From Deltaproteobacteria bacterium (GTDB taxonomy: Bacteria; Desulfobacterota; JADFVX01): a DNA stretch of 64,000 nt. Each line of letters starts with the position of its first letter. Position 1 is the first letter of the stretch. Positions 45,961 through 55,228 of the stretch are shown piece by piece. A program made the translations under genes and the position numbers. Location: NCBI GenBank assembly GCA_029860075.1, contig JAOUBX010000002.1:90980-154979 (forward strand), in the 5' to 3' direction. The notes below the pieces were generated by a model. The model was not told where the DNA came from. It did no database searches and saw nothing but the letters and a program-made list of their open reading frames with translations.

Positions 45961-48906
45961 CTACTTCCTTATGAGGCCCATATCAAGATATGATTGGTTC
46001 TGCATTACAAAAAAGGGCCTGAATTCAGACCTGATTCCTTCGTTCGGGCTAAAGCTGAGAATGTGCAAAAGCCCCATACCATAGCCCATGGGCCCCATAT
46101 TGTAATAATGTGCCTTCAGACTGTAAGGAAAGGCCCGGGGCGATTTTATGCGGAAACATTCAGGGCCGTATCCCCTTGTAACATCGGCATAAAGTTCTCC
46201 ACCACTTTTAAGCTTTTTCATTTTGTAAAAAGCATGATTTTGATTTCCATCGTAAATATGAAAATCAACGTCATTGGTATCTGTTTCCCATGATAACACA
46301 AACCGCAACTCATCTTCCTCAACATGATTATAATCGATGCTTCGTCCTTTCAAAAGATTTGCCGCTTCTCCCGAATTGACAAGATAAGTCATCATCAGAT
46401 CAAGGGTTTCACTGATTATTCTTTTCGACAGGGGAAATCGCCTGTCAAAGCGTTTATTACCTGCGGCCAGAAGTATTTCAATTGCTTCTGGCCGCCTATC
46501 CGCCGCCCAATAAGCCATTGCAAGCAGGTAGTGTCCCGAAGGGTGGTCAGAACGCTGCTTCAAGGCTTTTTCGAGTGAGTCGACAGCAAGTGAAAGCCCT
46601 TTACCCGTGCTCAATAGCCTTTCCGCAGCCCAGCGTCTTATATCGGCCCGGCCCGGATAGTAATCGATAAGTGAACCATAGGCTCTGACTGCATTATTGA
46701 AATCGGAAGCCGCTTCGTAAGCCTCGCCAAGGGCAAGCAGCGCCGTTGTATCAGAATAATCAGACATCCTCCAGGCTACAGCAAATTCAAGCGCCTTTTT
46801 CACCCTGCCCTTGTCAAGGCGCTTTCTAAAGTCGGCATACTTTCCCGTATAAGGATCCTTTTTTTCTTTGCGGGAGTCTTCTATTGATTCAGGGGCCGCC
46901 TCCTCTGCCATGACTATCTCTTCTGCAATTACCGGCTCCGGTTCCATCATTGGCTCGGACTCGGACTCGGGCTCCGGCGCCGCCGGCCTTGCCAGGTCAG
47001 CTTCAGGCAAGGCATCACTGAAAGCCTTCATTTCAATTCCCTCTCCACCGGGAACAGCTTGCGTCATTTCAAATGCCTCGGCTTCAATATCACCATCTTC
47101 AACAGTCTCTCTTTTTCTCAAGAGTTTGTTTTTTTCTCTCTCTACAGGCATTGAAGGCCTTGATATTACGGGAACCCTTCCCTTTCTTTTTATAAGGGTA
47201 ATGCCGTCAACACCGACAGTCAGGATATGGGCAAGGGCACGTCGGTCTATTTGATATCGCTCATAATCCATTTCTGTTTCCAGAACAAGCATTGCCGTAT
47301 ATCGGGAAAGCACCCTCTCCTTAATTGAGAGCTTGATAATCCGGTTATGGATAGCACTTTTAATATCCCTGTCTTCGGCCTTTTCTTCACTATAGAGGAG
47401 GCGGTCTATTCTTGCCCTTACCCACTCTCTGTTAAGCAGTATGGGATGGACCTTTTTCTCCTTGTAAGAAACTTTCCTTTTATTAATAGTAATGACGGGG
47501 CCGGAACTCTCCTTAAGCGCTGCAAAGATAATAACAGGTTCACCGGGAAGGACGGAATCGATCTTTTCAGGCCAAAACCATTCAGCACCGGAAACATTCA
47601 CGGGAAGATCGCCATAAACCCTTCCTGCCAGTTTGGCTGCCACACCTTCAGTTTCATCACCTGTCCTGAGGGATAATCCCTGGCGCTTCCCCCCTTTAAC
47701 CAGCAGGCGGGAAAGCCTGTCATCACGGTGTGCCGACGGGCTTATAATATCTACTCTTTCAAGCCATTTCATTTCTGCAATCAACGCTTTAAGCCGCTTT
47801 GCTCCCCTCTCGCCGGCCGTCGCCACAACATCAGAGACAATGACAAGACGCCCCCTTTCAAGCTTTATTTCCTTTAGTTTTTTAAATGCCTTTTCAAGGT
47901 TTGTCGCACCGAGCGGCATCATACCATCCAATTTTTCAAGAAGTTTTTTCAGCCCCTTCTTTCCACTTTTCTTACCCAGAAAAGTGCTGTCCTGATCAAA
48001 AGCATAAAGGTGAAGCCTTTCTATATTCAATTTTCCGGTAATGGATTTGAGATAATCAACGGTACCCTTAAAGTAGGGAGCCTGAGATGCAGAACTATCA
48101 ACGAGGAGCACCAGGTCTTCAATCTTTTCTTCTTTAGCAAAACCTTTACTGTCCCCTCTGCCATAAGGAATAACGCTGACAGCCATTAACTTTCCGCTTC
48201 GCATGGCCAGCGCCTCTTTCCCTTTCAGTAGGGACTTCATACGAAAGTCATCTTCAGGAAGATAATGAAACTTTTCGACATTAAGGATATTAGGAGTCTT
48301 CATTTTACCGCCAGGACTGCTGATGGCAGATTGTTTATTATTGCTGCCAAAGCTGTCTCTATCATAGATCACCTTGACTTTGAACTCGTCCAGTTTGGGG
48401 AGGCCTTTTAAAGGAAGTTCATAATCGATGGACTGTCTTTCCAGACGCTGTGAATAGGAAAGGATGATCGTCTTGTCTGATTTCGGTTCAATGGGAAAAA
48501 TACGGGCATTAAAACGATTGCCGCTGTCACTTTCAAGAAGCGCAGGATCCTGCCTCCTGTGAAGAAAGTCCTCATAAATCTGCCGGGCGCGTTTTCTTTC
48601 AACAACTTCCCCCTCCTGGAAATCATTCCCTATTCTCATTGCAAACCTGCTTATGGCAGCATTATCCGGCAGGATGATCTGAAAACGCCCTTCACGGCGT
48701 CTGTCTTCAGGATTATGAAAGACCATTTCAAGTTCCGTGAAGGCCAGAAAACCGTCAAGCACAACCCTTGCCTCAAACCGTTTAAGATCGAGACCGGTTC
48801 CGTCTGAGGCGGTTAGTGAAACAGGAGAAATCTCCTTAAAAGCGTAACAATCAGGCTCAGACAGAAAAACAGCAGTAACAATAATCAGAGATAAAAGCTT
48901 CTTCAT
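45961..48906 (-). CDS. Exported VIT-VWA-TPR protein with C-terminal DUF2135-like domain
   Basis: 981 residues: signal peptide (1-22), VIT domain (about 25-160, FTELEMVFHNPEDRRREGRF), von Willebrand A domain (about 265-430) with the MIDAS start DLVLLVDSSASQ, a linker, a Pro/Glu-rich stretch (660-700), TPR-like repeats (720-840), and a final domain with LSWETDTNDVDFHIYD and Y-A-D-V-T-R-G-Y-G-P-E as in DUF2135. VIT-VWA proteins resemble inter-alpha-trypsin inhibitor heavy chains; bacterial ones are thought to act in envelope adhesion or complex assembly. The MIDAS is intact (D-x-S-x-S). AGGAG precedes the ATG. Confidence 0.85.
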   Translation of the reverse strand: MKKLLSLIIVTAVFLSEPDCYAFKEISPVSLTASDGTGLDLKRFEARVVLDGFLAFTELEMVFHNPEDRRREGRFQIILPDNAAISRFAMRIGNDFQEGEVVERKRARQIYEDFLHRRQDPALLESDSGNRFNARIFPIEPKSDKTIILSYSQRLERQSIDYELPLKGLPKLDEFKVKVIYDRDSFGSNNKQSAISSPGGKMKTPNILNVEKFHYLPEDDFRMKSLLKGKEALAMRSGKLMAVSVIPYGRGDSKGFAKEEKIEDLVLLVDSSASQAPYFKGTVDYLKSITGKLNIERLHLYAFDQDSTFLGKKSGKKGLKKLLEKLDGMMPLGATNLEKAFKKLKEIKLERGRLVIVSDVVATAGERGAKRLKALIAEMKWLERVDIISPSAHRDDRLSRLLVKGGKRQGLSLRTGDETEGVAAKLAGRVYGDLPVNVSGAEWFWPEKIDSVLPGEPVIIFAALKESSGPVITINKRKVSYKEKKVHPILLNREWVRARIDRLLYSEEKAEDRDIKSAIHNRIIKLSIKERVLSRYTAMLVLETEMDYERYQIDRRALAHILTVGVDGITLIKRKGRVPVISRPSMPVEREKNKLLRKRETVEDGDIEAEAFEMTQAVPGGEGIEMKAFSDALPEADLARPAAPEPESESEPMMEPEPVIAEEIVMAEEAAPESIEDSRKEKKDPYTGKYADFRKRLDKGRVKKALEFAVAWRMSDYSDTTALLALGEAYEAASDFNNAVRAYGSLIDYYPGRADIRRWAAERLLSTGKGLSLAVDSLEKALKQRSDHPSGHYLLAMAYWAADRRPEAIEILLAAGNKRFDRRFPLSKRIISETLDLMMTYLVNSGEAANLLKGRSIDYNHVEEDELRFVLSWETDTNDVDFHIYDGNQNHAFYKMKKLKSGGELYADVTRGYGPECFRIKSPRAFPYSLKAHYYNMGPMGYGMGLLHILSFSPNEGIRSEFRPFFVMQNQSYLDMGLIRK

Positions 48907-49000
48907 CCAGGACTCCTATAAAATCAATATTGCTGTTAACCCACAGCAGCGCAAATATTCTTTATATCATATTACCTTTTTCAATGCGCGGCATATTTTG

Positions 49001-49187
49001 CTAAATAGTATCCATCCAGAAACTATAATTAACGAAACTTTGTTTTCAATTCGGAAAGGAGGAATTTTTTGCAAGGTCAAGGAAATCAAAAGTTTCGCCG
49101 AATTGTACTACTGTACATGGCACAAGCAAAGCCGAAGATTGACACAGAGATTGCGAAAAAACACCCTTGACCGATGAAAACTAAATA
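49001..49187. mobile_element. 187-bp MITE-like element, copy 2
   Basis: Second copy of 7413-7599 in the same orientation, with CTAAATA at both ends. About 19 substitutions and no length change relative to copy 1. It lies in the gap 48907-49313, which otherwise shows nothing. Confidence 0.75.
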
Positions 49188-49313
49188 AGTGGCAAATATT
49201 GCTCATATTTATCTTCAACAGCCTATAGACTCTTTGTATCATCTAAAGCGGAAAAAAGAAATGATTTATCGACGAACAGGGGCTGACAATAGAAAAGATG
49301 AAAGGAGAAGGCA

Positions 49314-49979
49314 TTACACAGATGACAGCGGTACCAGCAGATAAACTTTCTCTATAAGACTGGCAAGCCCCCTCGATTTAAAAAGCGGCTCTTCCTCGAT
49401 AATGTCGCGGCTCAAAACGTTGCGGACATGAAAGGTATCGGAATAGAGCTTCTTCACCTCATCAACTGTCACGGAAAAGGGCGGACCATTCATCTCACCT
49501 TCCCCATAGGAGAGCGTTAAAAGCAGCATGGGCACATTCTGAGGGAGGTTCTTTTTCAAATGGGCAGCATAACGTTCCCGCATGTCAGGAGGCAATGCAA
49601 TAAGGGAGGCCCTGTCATAGACAGCCCTCACATCTTTTAAATCATCTGTCGTGAGATCAAATAAATCACCGCATAAAAGGCTTATGTCTCCACAGTGGTA
49701 TCGTGAAAACAACCCCGGTTTTCGGCAGTCAGGCTGAAGCCCCTTTTCACTAAAGAAGGCCTCACAGGCAAGAGAACTCAGTTCCACACCGAGAACCGGG
49801 TAACCCTCCCCGGCCAGCCAGGACATATCCCGGCTTTTGCCGCAAAGAGGAACAAAGACAGTCCTTCCTTTTTCAAGACCAATCTCTGGCCAAAACTTCT
49901 TCAAATAGGGATTGATTTCATCCTGGTGAAAACCTGTCTCCCCTTTTTTCCATTTTGAAATCCAGAATTCACGATTCAT
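49314..49979 (-). CDS. tpm: Thiopurine S-methyltransferase
   Basis: About 221 residues, SAM-dependent enzyme of the TPMT family; bacterial members methylate tellurite, selenite and thiopurines. Signatures: FWISKWKKGETGFHQDEINP opening, VFVPLCGKSRDMSWLA (SAM motif I), GVELSSLACEAFF, D-R-A-S-L-I-A-L-P and the terminal block. ATG 49979 is preferred to 49994 because the protein normally begins MNxxFW and GAGG lies upstream. Alone in its transcript. Confidence 0.9.
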   Translation of the reverse strand: MNREFWISKWKKGETGFHQDEINPYLKKFWPEIGLEKGRTVFVPLCGKSRDMSWLAGEGYPVLGVELSSLACEAFFSEKGLQPDCRKPGLFSRYHCGDISLLCGDLFDLTTDDLKDVRAVYDRASLIALPPDMRERYAAHLKKNLPQNVPMLLLTLSYGEGEMNGPPFSVTVDEVKKLYSDTFHVRNVLSRDIIEEEPLFKSRGLASLIEKVYLLVPLSSV

Positions 49980-50351
49980 TAAACAACGCCTCAATTATTG
50001 ATTATTTGTCCATCGAGAAAACATAAAAACACTCTAAATGCCCGTACAATACAACCAAACCGGGGCATTATCTGTGGGAACAGGGATTTATACTGTCTTA
50101 ACGAGGGCAATCAAACCTTATCAATTCCTGCCCTGAAGGGGACACCCTGATTCCATCTTCTAAGCGAGTTTACAAACCTGCCACAGATAATAGCTGAGCA
50201 AGGGAAGCCGCAGACCAGGTTGTGAACGGCTTTCTCCTGCATAGGTACTTTTCTTTGCCGGCGTTTCCGCCCCGGAAGGAAAAGAAAAGGACTTATACAT
50301 ACTTTAAAAATCATATCTTTAACCCTAACATAGCGGAGCAGAGCAAAGCCT
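49980..50351. other. Gene-free gap downstream of comF
   Basis: 372 bases. Contains CCGGCGTTTCCGCCCCGG-type GC-rich blocks near 50255-50280 that resemble intergenic repeats, with no partner found in the window. No gene seen. Confidence 0.3.
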
Positions 50352-51098
50352 TTAATAATCATCCACCACCCTTGCCAATGTCAATACCTTCACTTCTTTC
50401 GCCCCGGCCTTTTTTAAAACACGGCTGCACTCCATGACGGTAGCCCCCGTTGTGTAAACATCATCGACAAGAAGTATGCTTTTCCCTTCAACAGACGCTC
50501 CCTTCCTGACGGCAAAGGCATTTTTTACGTTCTCTAACCTCCTGGCTCTTTTCATACCCACCTGGGGCGGCGTATCTCTTATCCTCTCCAGGAGAAAGGA
50601 CGACCTCTTTTTAGAGCATTTTTCGGCAAGGGACGAAGCAAGAAGTTGTGACTGGTTAAATCCTCTTTCCCTCAACCTCGATTTATGAAGAGGCACGGCA
50701 ACAAGGTTGTCAAAAGAAGACGCCATGAAAGAATGGCAGCAAAGCAATTCAGCCAAAGGAGAGGCAAGGGACGTTTTATTTGAATATTTCAGCCTTTTGA
50801 TGGCCTCCGCCAGTTCCCCTCCGTAGAGATAGAGTGATGCCGCCTCATCAAAGTGCGGCTTATCGGTAATACATGAACCACAGGGATGATCAGCGCCTTC
50901 CCGGCTTATGAAGGGTATTCCACAGATAGTGCAGCAAGGGGACTTGACAGGCTCGAATCCTTTCAGGCAGCCATTGCATATTTCATATTTATCGAGATTT
51001 TTTCTGCACAGGGGGCAGGAGGGAGGAAGAAGTAAATCGATGAATGAATGATAGATTTCTCTTAAGCTGTCAGGCAGTTTCAAGAAGAGATTTTCCAT
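50352..51098 (-). CDS. comF: ComF-family phosphoribosyltransferase-like protein
   Basis: About 248 residues: an N-terminal zinc-finger set (CPLC-x-n-CNGC-x-n-CCTIC-x-n-CGSC) and a PRTase fold with ILLVDDVYTTGATV binding PRPP. ComF proteins are linked to DNA uptake and nucleotide salvage. The ATG at 51098 has CAGGAG four bases ahead and overlaps the end of gpmI by 29 bases; the longer frame to 51212 is not supported. End of the proA-comF cluster. Confidence 0.85.
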   Translation of the reverse strand: MENLFLKLPDSLREIYHSFIDLLLPPSCPLCRKNLDKYEICNGCLKGFEPVKSPCCTICGIPFISREGADHPCGSCITDKPHFDEAASLYLYGGELAEAIKRLKYSNKTSLASPLAELLCCHSFMASSFDNLVAVPLHKSRLRERGFNQSQLLASSLAEKCSKKRSSFLLERIRDTPPQVGMKRARRLENVKNAFAVRKGASVEGKSILLVDDVYTTGATVMECSRVLKKAGAKEVKVLTLARVVDDY

Positions 51099-52611
51099 CC
51101 ATCTCCTGAGGTTTCTCCAGCCCCAAAAGATGGAGAATCGTGGGAGCAATATCGGCAAGTTTTCCACCGGAACGCAGACTGTGCTCTTTAAGTTCATCAT
51201 CAACAATAACAAAAGGAACGGGATTTGTGGTGTGCGCCGTATGAGGCTGTCCCGTTTTTTTATTGATCATCTGCTCTGCATTACCGTGGTCAGCCGTCAT
51301 GATAAGGCGGCAGCCTGTCTCACGGGTTTTTTCAACAAGACGCCCAAAACAAGTGTCTATAGTCTCGACAGCTTTAACTGCCGCATTATAGACACCTGTA
51401 TGCCCCACCATATCACAGTTGGCATAATTGAGAACAATGATTTCATATTCCTTTTTTTCCAGTTTGTCCATAACCACGTCGGTTACCTCGACTGCACTCA
51501 TGGCAGGCTTTTCATCGTATGTATCGACATCTTTCGGTGAAGGAATCAATATGCGTTCTTCACCTGAAACCGCATGTTCTTCACCTCCGTTGAAAAAGAA
51601 GGTCACATGGGCATACTTTTCCGTCTCCGCAATTCGAAGCTGTTTCATACGGGCCTTTTCTATCACATCACTAAGGAGGTTATCCATAACGGTAGGCGGA
51701 AAGGCAACGGGCAAGCCAAGAGTTGCATCGTACTCGGCCAGACAAACAAAGGAAGAGAGCCTGGGTCTCTTTATACCTGTAAATTCCTTAAAATCTTTCT
51801 GCGTAAAAGCCCTGGAAATCTCCCTGGCACGATCTCCACGGAAATTAAAAAAAATAATACCGTCGCCATCGTCAACCAAACCCGACGATTCACCGTCCTC
51901 TGCAATAAGCGTAGGGAGAATAAATTCGTCGCTTCTATCCTCTTCGTATGACCGGTCTATGGCCTCAGTTGCAGTTGAAGTCCATCTTTCGCCTCCTTCG
52001 GTCATCATGCGATACGCTGTTTCTATCCGGTCCCAGCGATTATCCCTATCCATGGCATGGAACCTTCCCATCACGGTGGCGATCCTCCCCAACCCGATTG
52101 CCGCCATGTGGGACTCCAATGCCTCGATATACTTCTTTCCGCTTCTTGGAGGGGTGTCCCGTCCATCCATAAAAGGATGAACCCAGACCTTCTTAAGCCC
52201 TGCACACTTTGCCATGTCAAGAAGCGCCATGAGGTGAGTTATATGGCTATGGACACCTCCGTCGGAAAGGAGTCCCATAAGATGAAGAGATTTTCCGGTT
52301 GATTCAAGATTGCTGATAATCGTATTAAGAACGAGATTGGATTTTATATGACCCGAGTCAATAGCATTACTTATACGGGTAAAGTCCTGGTAGACGACTC
52401 TTCCTGCCCCCATATTGAGGTGCCCCACTTCCGAGTTTCCCATTTGCCCGTCGGGAAGCCCCACATGCCCCCCGGAAGCGCCTATTTCGGTGAAAGGATA
52501 TTCGGAAAAGATCCTGTCCATGATGGGTGTCTTTGCGCCGGCAACGGCATTTCCATCATTTTCCGAATTGATACCAAGGCCGTCCATGATAACGAGCAGG
52601 ATCGGTTTCAT
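51070..52611 (-). CDS. gpmI: 2,3-bisphosphoglycerate-independent phosphoglycerate mutase
   Basis: Interconverts 3- and 2-phosphoglycerate; Mn-dependent, alkaline-phosphatase superfamily. About 513 residues: LLVIMDGLGI opening, nucleophile Ser in MGNSEVGH, FMDGRDTPP, GRFHAMDRD and C-terminal ADHGNAEQM with H-x-T-N-P-V-P. The ATG at 52611 forms an ATGA overlap with the stop of the TPR gene upstream, so the two are translationally coupled. Earlier in-frame ATGs lie within the TPR gene. Confidence 0.96.
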   Translation of the reverse strand: MKPILLVIMDGLGINSENDGNAVAGAKTPIMDRIFSEYPFTEIGASGGHVGLPDGQMGNSEVGHLNMGAGRVVYQDFTRISNAIDSGHIKSNLVLNTIISNLESTGKSLHLMGLLSDGGVHSHITHLMALLDMAKCAGLKKVWVHPFMDGRDTPPRSGKKYIEALESHMAAIGLGRIATVMGRFHAMDRDNRWDRIETAYRMMTEGGERWTSTATEAIDRSYEEDRSDEFILPTLIAEDGESSGLVDDGDGIIFFNFRGDRAREISRAFTQKDFKEFTGIKRPRLSSFVCLAEYDATLGLPVAFPPTVMDNLLSDVIEKARMKQLRIAETEKYAHVTFFFNGGEEHAVSGEERILIPSPKDVDTYDEKPAMSAVEVTDVVMDKLEKKEYEIIVLNYANCDMVGHTGVYNAAVKAVETIDTCFGRLVEKTRETGCRLIMTADHGNAEQMINKKTGQPHTAHTTNPVPFVIVDDELKEHSLRSGGKLADIAPTILHLLGLEKPQEMDGKSLLETA

Positions 52612-53924
52612 TGGCCCGAATCTTTGCTCCTTTTGGAAAGAGCGACTTGTAATGCATCCCAGGAACCGCATGAAGAGCAGGCGCCACACCAGTCAAAAGT
52701 CTCTTCACCGCAGGAACGGCATTTAAAAGGGATGAGAATTCGCCTGGTAAAACCCAGGACACTTTTAAACTTTTCCCCTGCTTCCCGGTAGGAACACTGC
52801 CTGAATAATGCCTCTCCCATCATCATGTCGTTGTAAGCAGAGTCGACATTAAGTTCAGAGGCCTTGTTTAGCATTTCAACAGCCTCATCTATCATTTCGA
52901 GCCTCAAGTAAAGTTTGCCGAAAAACATCGTTAATACGGCATTTTCCGGGTCTTTCAAAAGGTTATTGCTGTAGACCTCAATAATTTTCTGCGGTTCGCC
53001 ATCCTTAAGGCAATAATCTTCGTAAAGAAAGAGGAAAAAGATATTTCCCGTTTTTTCGTACCCCTTGTTCCAGGCCTCCCGGGCAAGGGCCTTGTCCCCC
53101 TTTTTCCAGTAAAGCTTTCCCAGTGAAACGTAGGGTTGAGAATATTCAGGCAATCTTTTGATAATATCCTTGAATTTCTTTAGGGCATTATCTTCTTCGC
53201 CTGACTTGATCATTTTTCTTGCCAATTCGTAGTCAAGCCTGGCGCTGACTGCTTTTTCCACTTCCTTATCACCTTTACCGGCCATCTTAAGGATTCCATC
53301 CTGCACCTCAGCAGCCTTTTCCCAGGACTCGCATGCAATATATGCGTCTCTTAAAAGCTTCTTAAGTTCACTGGTATTTTCCCTGTCCGCAATATCCCTG
53401 GCAACATCAATGGCCCTGTCAAAAGATTCCTTTGCCATAAGCGCCTTTACTTTATAGAAAAGTACCTCAACATCAGAAGCAACTGACGCCGGCATATTAT
53501 CAAGGAGAGCAAAAACCTTTTCAAGGTCATTTTCTCCAATATAGTACTCAAGCAGCAGTACATAAGGCTCAGAACTCTTGCATTTTAAAGAAAGCGCTTC
53601 TCTTAGAAACATTTCACCTTCGGTCCTGTTGCCGAAGGTAAAGGCCTTTTTAGCCCTTTTTAAGAGGGAATCAGCCTTTTCAAGATTCTTTATATCCTTA
53701 TTTTCCTGGATATTTTTGAAAAGGGAAAAGGTGTTTTTCACCAGAGCTATTAAATAAGGGAGTGCAAGACCAAGAAGAAAAGCAATAAAAACAACAAGAA
53801 CGACAGGGGCTTCCCACCCATTACTGCCCAGACCTACATAGAAGGTATTCTTGTTAACAGAGGAGAGGTATAAAAAAAAGGCAACAAATATAGCTGCCAG
53901 TATGAGATATATCCTGTTAATCAA
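52608..53924 (-). CDS. lapB: LapA/LapB-like TPR protein with C-terminal zinc ribbon
   Basis: 438 residues: two N-terminal TM helices (about 4-25 and 38-62) resembling LapA (DUF1049), then TPR repeats (85-390) and a rubredoxin-type knuckle (CRSCG-x-n-CGACSSCG). LapB controls LpxC turnover and lipopolysaccharide assembly in the inner membrane. E. coli LapA and LapB are separate; here LapA-like and LapB-like parts seem to be one chain. It is coupled to gpmI. Confidence 0.8.
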   Translation of the reverse strand: MINRIYLILAAIFVAFFLYLSSVNKNTFYVGLGSNGWEAPVVLVVFIAFLLGLALPYLIALVKNTFSLFKNIQENKDIKNLEKADSLLKRAKKAFTFGNRTEGEMFLREALSLKCKSSEPYVLLLEYYIGENDLEKVFALLDNMPASVASDVEVLFYKVKALMAKESFDRAIDVARDIADRENTSELKKLLRDAYIACESWEKAAEVQDGILKMAGKGDKEVEKAVSARLDYELARKMIKSGEEDNALKKFKDIIKRLPEYSQPYVSLGKLYWKKGDKALAREAWNKGYEKTGNIFFLFLYEDYCLKDGEPQKIIEVYSNNLLKDPENAVLTMFFGKLYLRLEMIDEAVEMLNKASELNVDSAYNDMMMGEALFRQCSYREAGEKFKSVLGFTRRILIPFKCRSCGEETFDWCGACSSCGSWDALQVALSKRSKDSGQ

Positions 53925-54010
53925 ACAGAGTATCCTTTTACTGAATTAGTTGTAAATGACGCGACCCCGGCTGAAGTCAAAGGTCAACGACTCTAAAGCC
54001 CGGTTAAATT

Positions 54011-54373
54011 TTAAACTTTGCGTTCTTTCTCAATATCCGTTTTACAATCAACGCAGTACTTTGCCTGCGGTCTAACTTCCAGTCTTTTGGCATTAATTTC
54101 TTCGCCACACTCAATGCAAAGACCGTATTCACCCTCTTTAATCCTGTCAAGAGCATCATCGACATCTTTCAGCATAAGCCGCTGACCATCATTGAGGCTC
54201 AGAAGTATCTGGCGATTATAGGTATTGGCAGAAACATCACCAATGTCCTGTACCCCATCAGTTCCAATATTGTTTGAAAACTCGGCATTATGATTAACTT
54301 CACTCATAACATCACTTCTCATATCGAGAAGTCGCTTTTTTAAACTCTCCAAATCTATTCCTTTAACATTCAT
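54011..54373 (-). CDS. dksA: TraR/DksA-type zinc-finger protein
   Basis: 120 residues: coiled coil (about 8-80) and C4 zinc finger (CIECG-x-n-YCVDC). DksA-like proteins bind the secondary channel of RNA polymerase and act with ppGpp. The family symbol is used loosely; the tip residues of the coiled coil cannot be assigned with certainty. GGAG precedes the start. The gap to the next gene is 87 bases, so it may have separate expression within the cluster. Confidence 0.82.
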   Translation of the reverse strand: MNVKGIDLESLKKRLLDMRSDVMSEVNHNAEFSNNIGTDGVQDIGDVSANTYNRQILLSLNDGQRLMLKDVDDALDRIKEGEYGLCIECGEEINAKRLEVRPQAKYCVDCKTDIEKERKV

Positions 54374-54390
54374 TTTGTATCTCCAGAGTA

Positions 54391-54846
54391 TTATTTATGG
54401 TATGGATTGCCCTTTATAAGGGAAAAAGCCCTGTAAATCTGTTCAATTAATATTACCCTTGCCAGTTGATGAGGAAAAGTCATAGGCGATAATGACATTA
54501 GCATATCCCCATTATTAAGAACCTCATCATCGAAACCCGCAGAACTGCCGAGGGCAAAAGTGATGTCCGGCCGACCCTGAAGGGCCATTGATTCAAGCCA
54601 CTTTGAAAAAGCAATGGAATCGAAGGTTTTCCCCTTTTCCGTCATAATGACGAGGTAACTCCCCTTTCCAACCCTGGAAAGCAGCTTCTCACCTTCCCGC
54701 TTTAATGCGTCCCTTTCTTCTCCCTTTTCCCCTTTTAGCTCTTCTATCTCAACTTTTGCGATTCCCGTTAACCTTTTTAGATACTCTCCCTCTTTCTCTC
54801 TAAAAAGACCATCCTGCCGCCAGGGAGACAATATTCTGATCTTCAC
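54391..54846 (-). CDS. rlmH: 23S rRNA (pseudouridine1915-N3)-methyltransferase
   Basis: 151-residue SPOUT methyltransferase that modifies helix 69 of 23S rRNA. Motifs: LVIMTEKGKTFDS, FALGSSAGF and the invariant C-terminus LARVILIEQIYRAFS-x-n-GNPYHK. It starts with GTG, with GGAG about ten bases before. Directly follows rsfS, as in many proteobacteria. Confidence 0.95.
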   Translation of the reverse strand: MKIRILSPWRQDGLFREKEGEYLKRLTGIAKVEIEELKGEKGEERDALKREGEKLLSRVGKGSYLVIMTEKGKTFDSIAFSKWLESMALQGRPDITFALGSSAGFDDEVLNNGDMLMSLSPMTFPHQLARVILIEQIYRAFSLIKGNPYHK

Positions 54847-54878
54847 TTAAGGTTAACTCCATACATGAGGCAAGTTTA

Positions 54879-55223
54879 TCAGGCATCAACCTCAACAGCA
54901 AATGGCCAAAGCCGTTCTATATCATAAAAATCCCTGATGCTTTCATAAAAAATATGGACAATCACATCTCCAAAATCCTCAAGGACCCATTTGCCTTCAT
55001 TATAACCTTCAACACCAAGGGCACAACAGTGTAATTTTTTAAGTTCCTTGCCCACAGAATCAGCAATTGCCTTGACCTGGCGATCGGAACTCCCGCTGCA
55101 TACGAGTACATAATCTGCAACAGAAGACTGGCCCTTCATGTCAAGAAGCCTTGGATTGATTGCTTTTTTATCTTTTACCGCCCTCAGGCAGTGGATAGCT
55201 TTTTCCCTCGAATCGACTGCGAT
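54879..55223 (-). CDS. rsfS: Ribosome silencing factor RsfS
   Basis: Binds ribosomal protein uL14 and blocks subunit joining during starvation. The frame reads DSREKAIHCLRAVKDKKA, QSSVADYVLVCSGSSDRQVKA, a GYNEGKWVLEDFGDVIVHIF block and WPFAVEVD, a full RsfS domain. The only ATG (55139) would remove the first helix, which is intact upstream. The frame has no ATG, GTG or TTG between the end of nadD and 55139; AGGAGA lies at about 55237-55242, and ATC at 55223 is one possible non-standard start. The start is therefore uncertain. Length with that start is 114. Confidence 0.8.
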   Translation of the reverse strand: MAVDSREKAIHCLRAVKDKKAINPRLLDMKGQSSVADYVLVCSGSSDRQVKAIADSVGKELKKLHCCALGVEGYNEGKWVLEDFGDVIVHIFYESIRDFYDIERLWPFAVEVDA

Positions 55224-55228
55224 ACTAT

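Noticed and set aside
51428..52180. 250-codon plus-strand frame
   Set aside because: Antisense to gpmI motifs; serine-rich shadow product.
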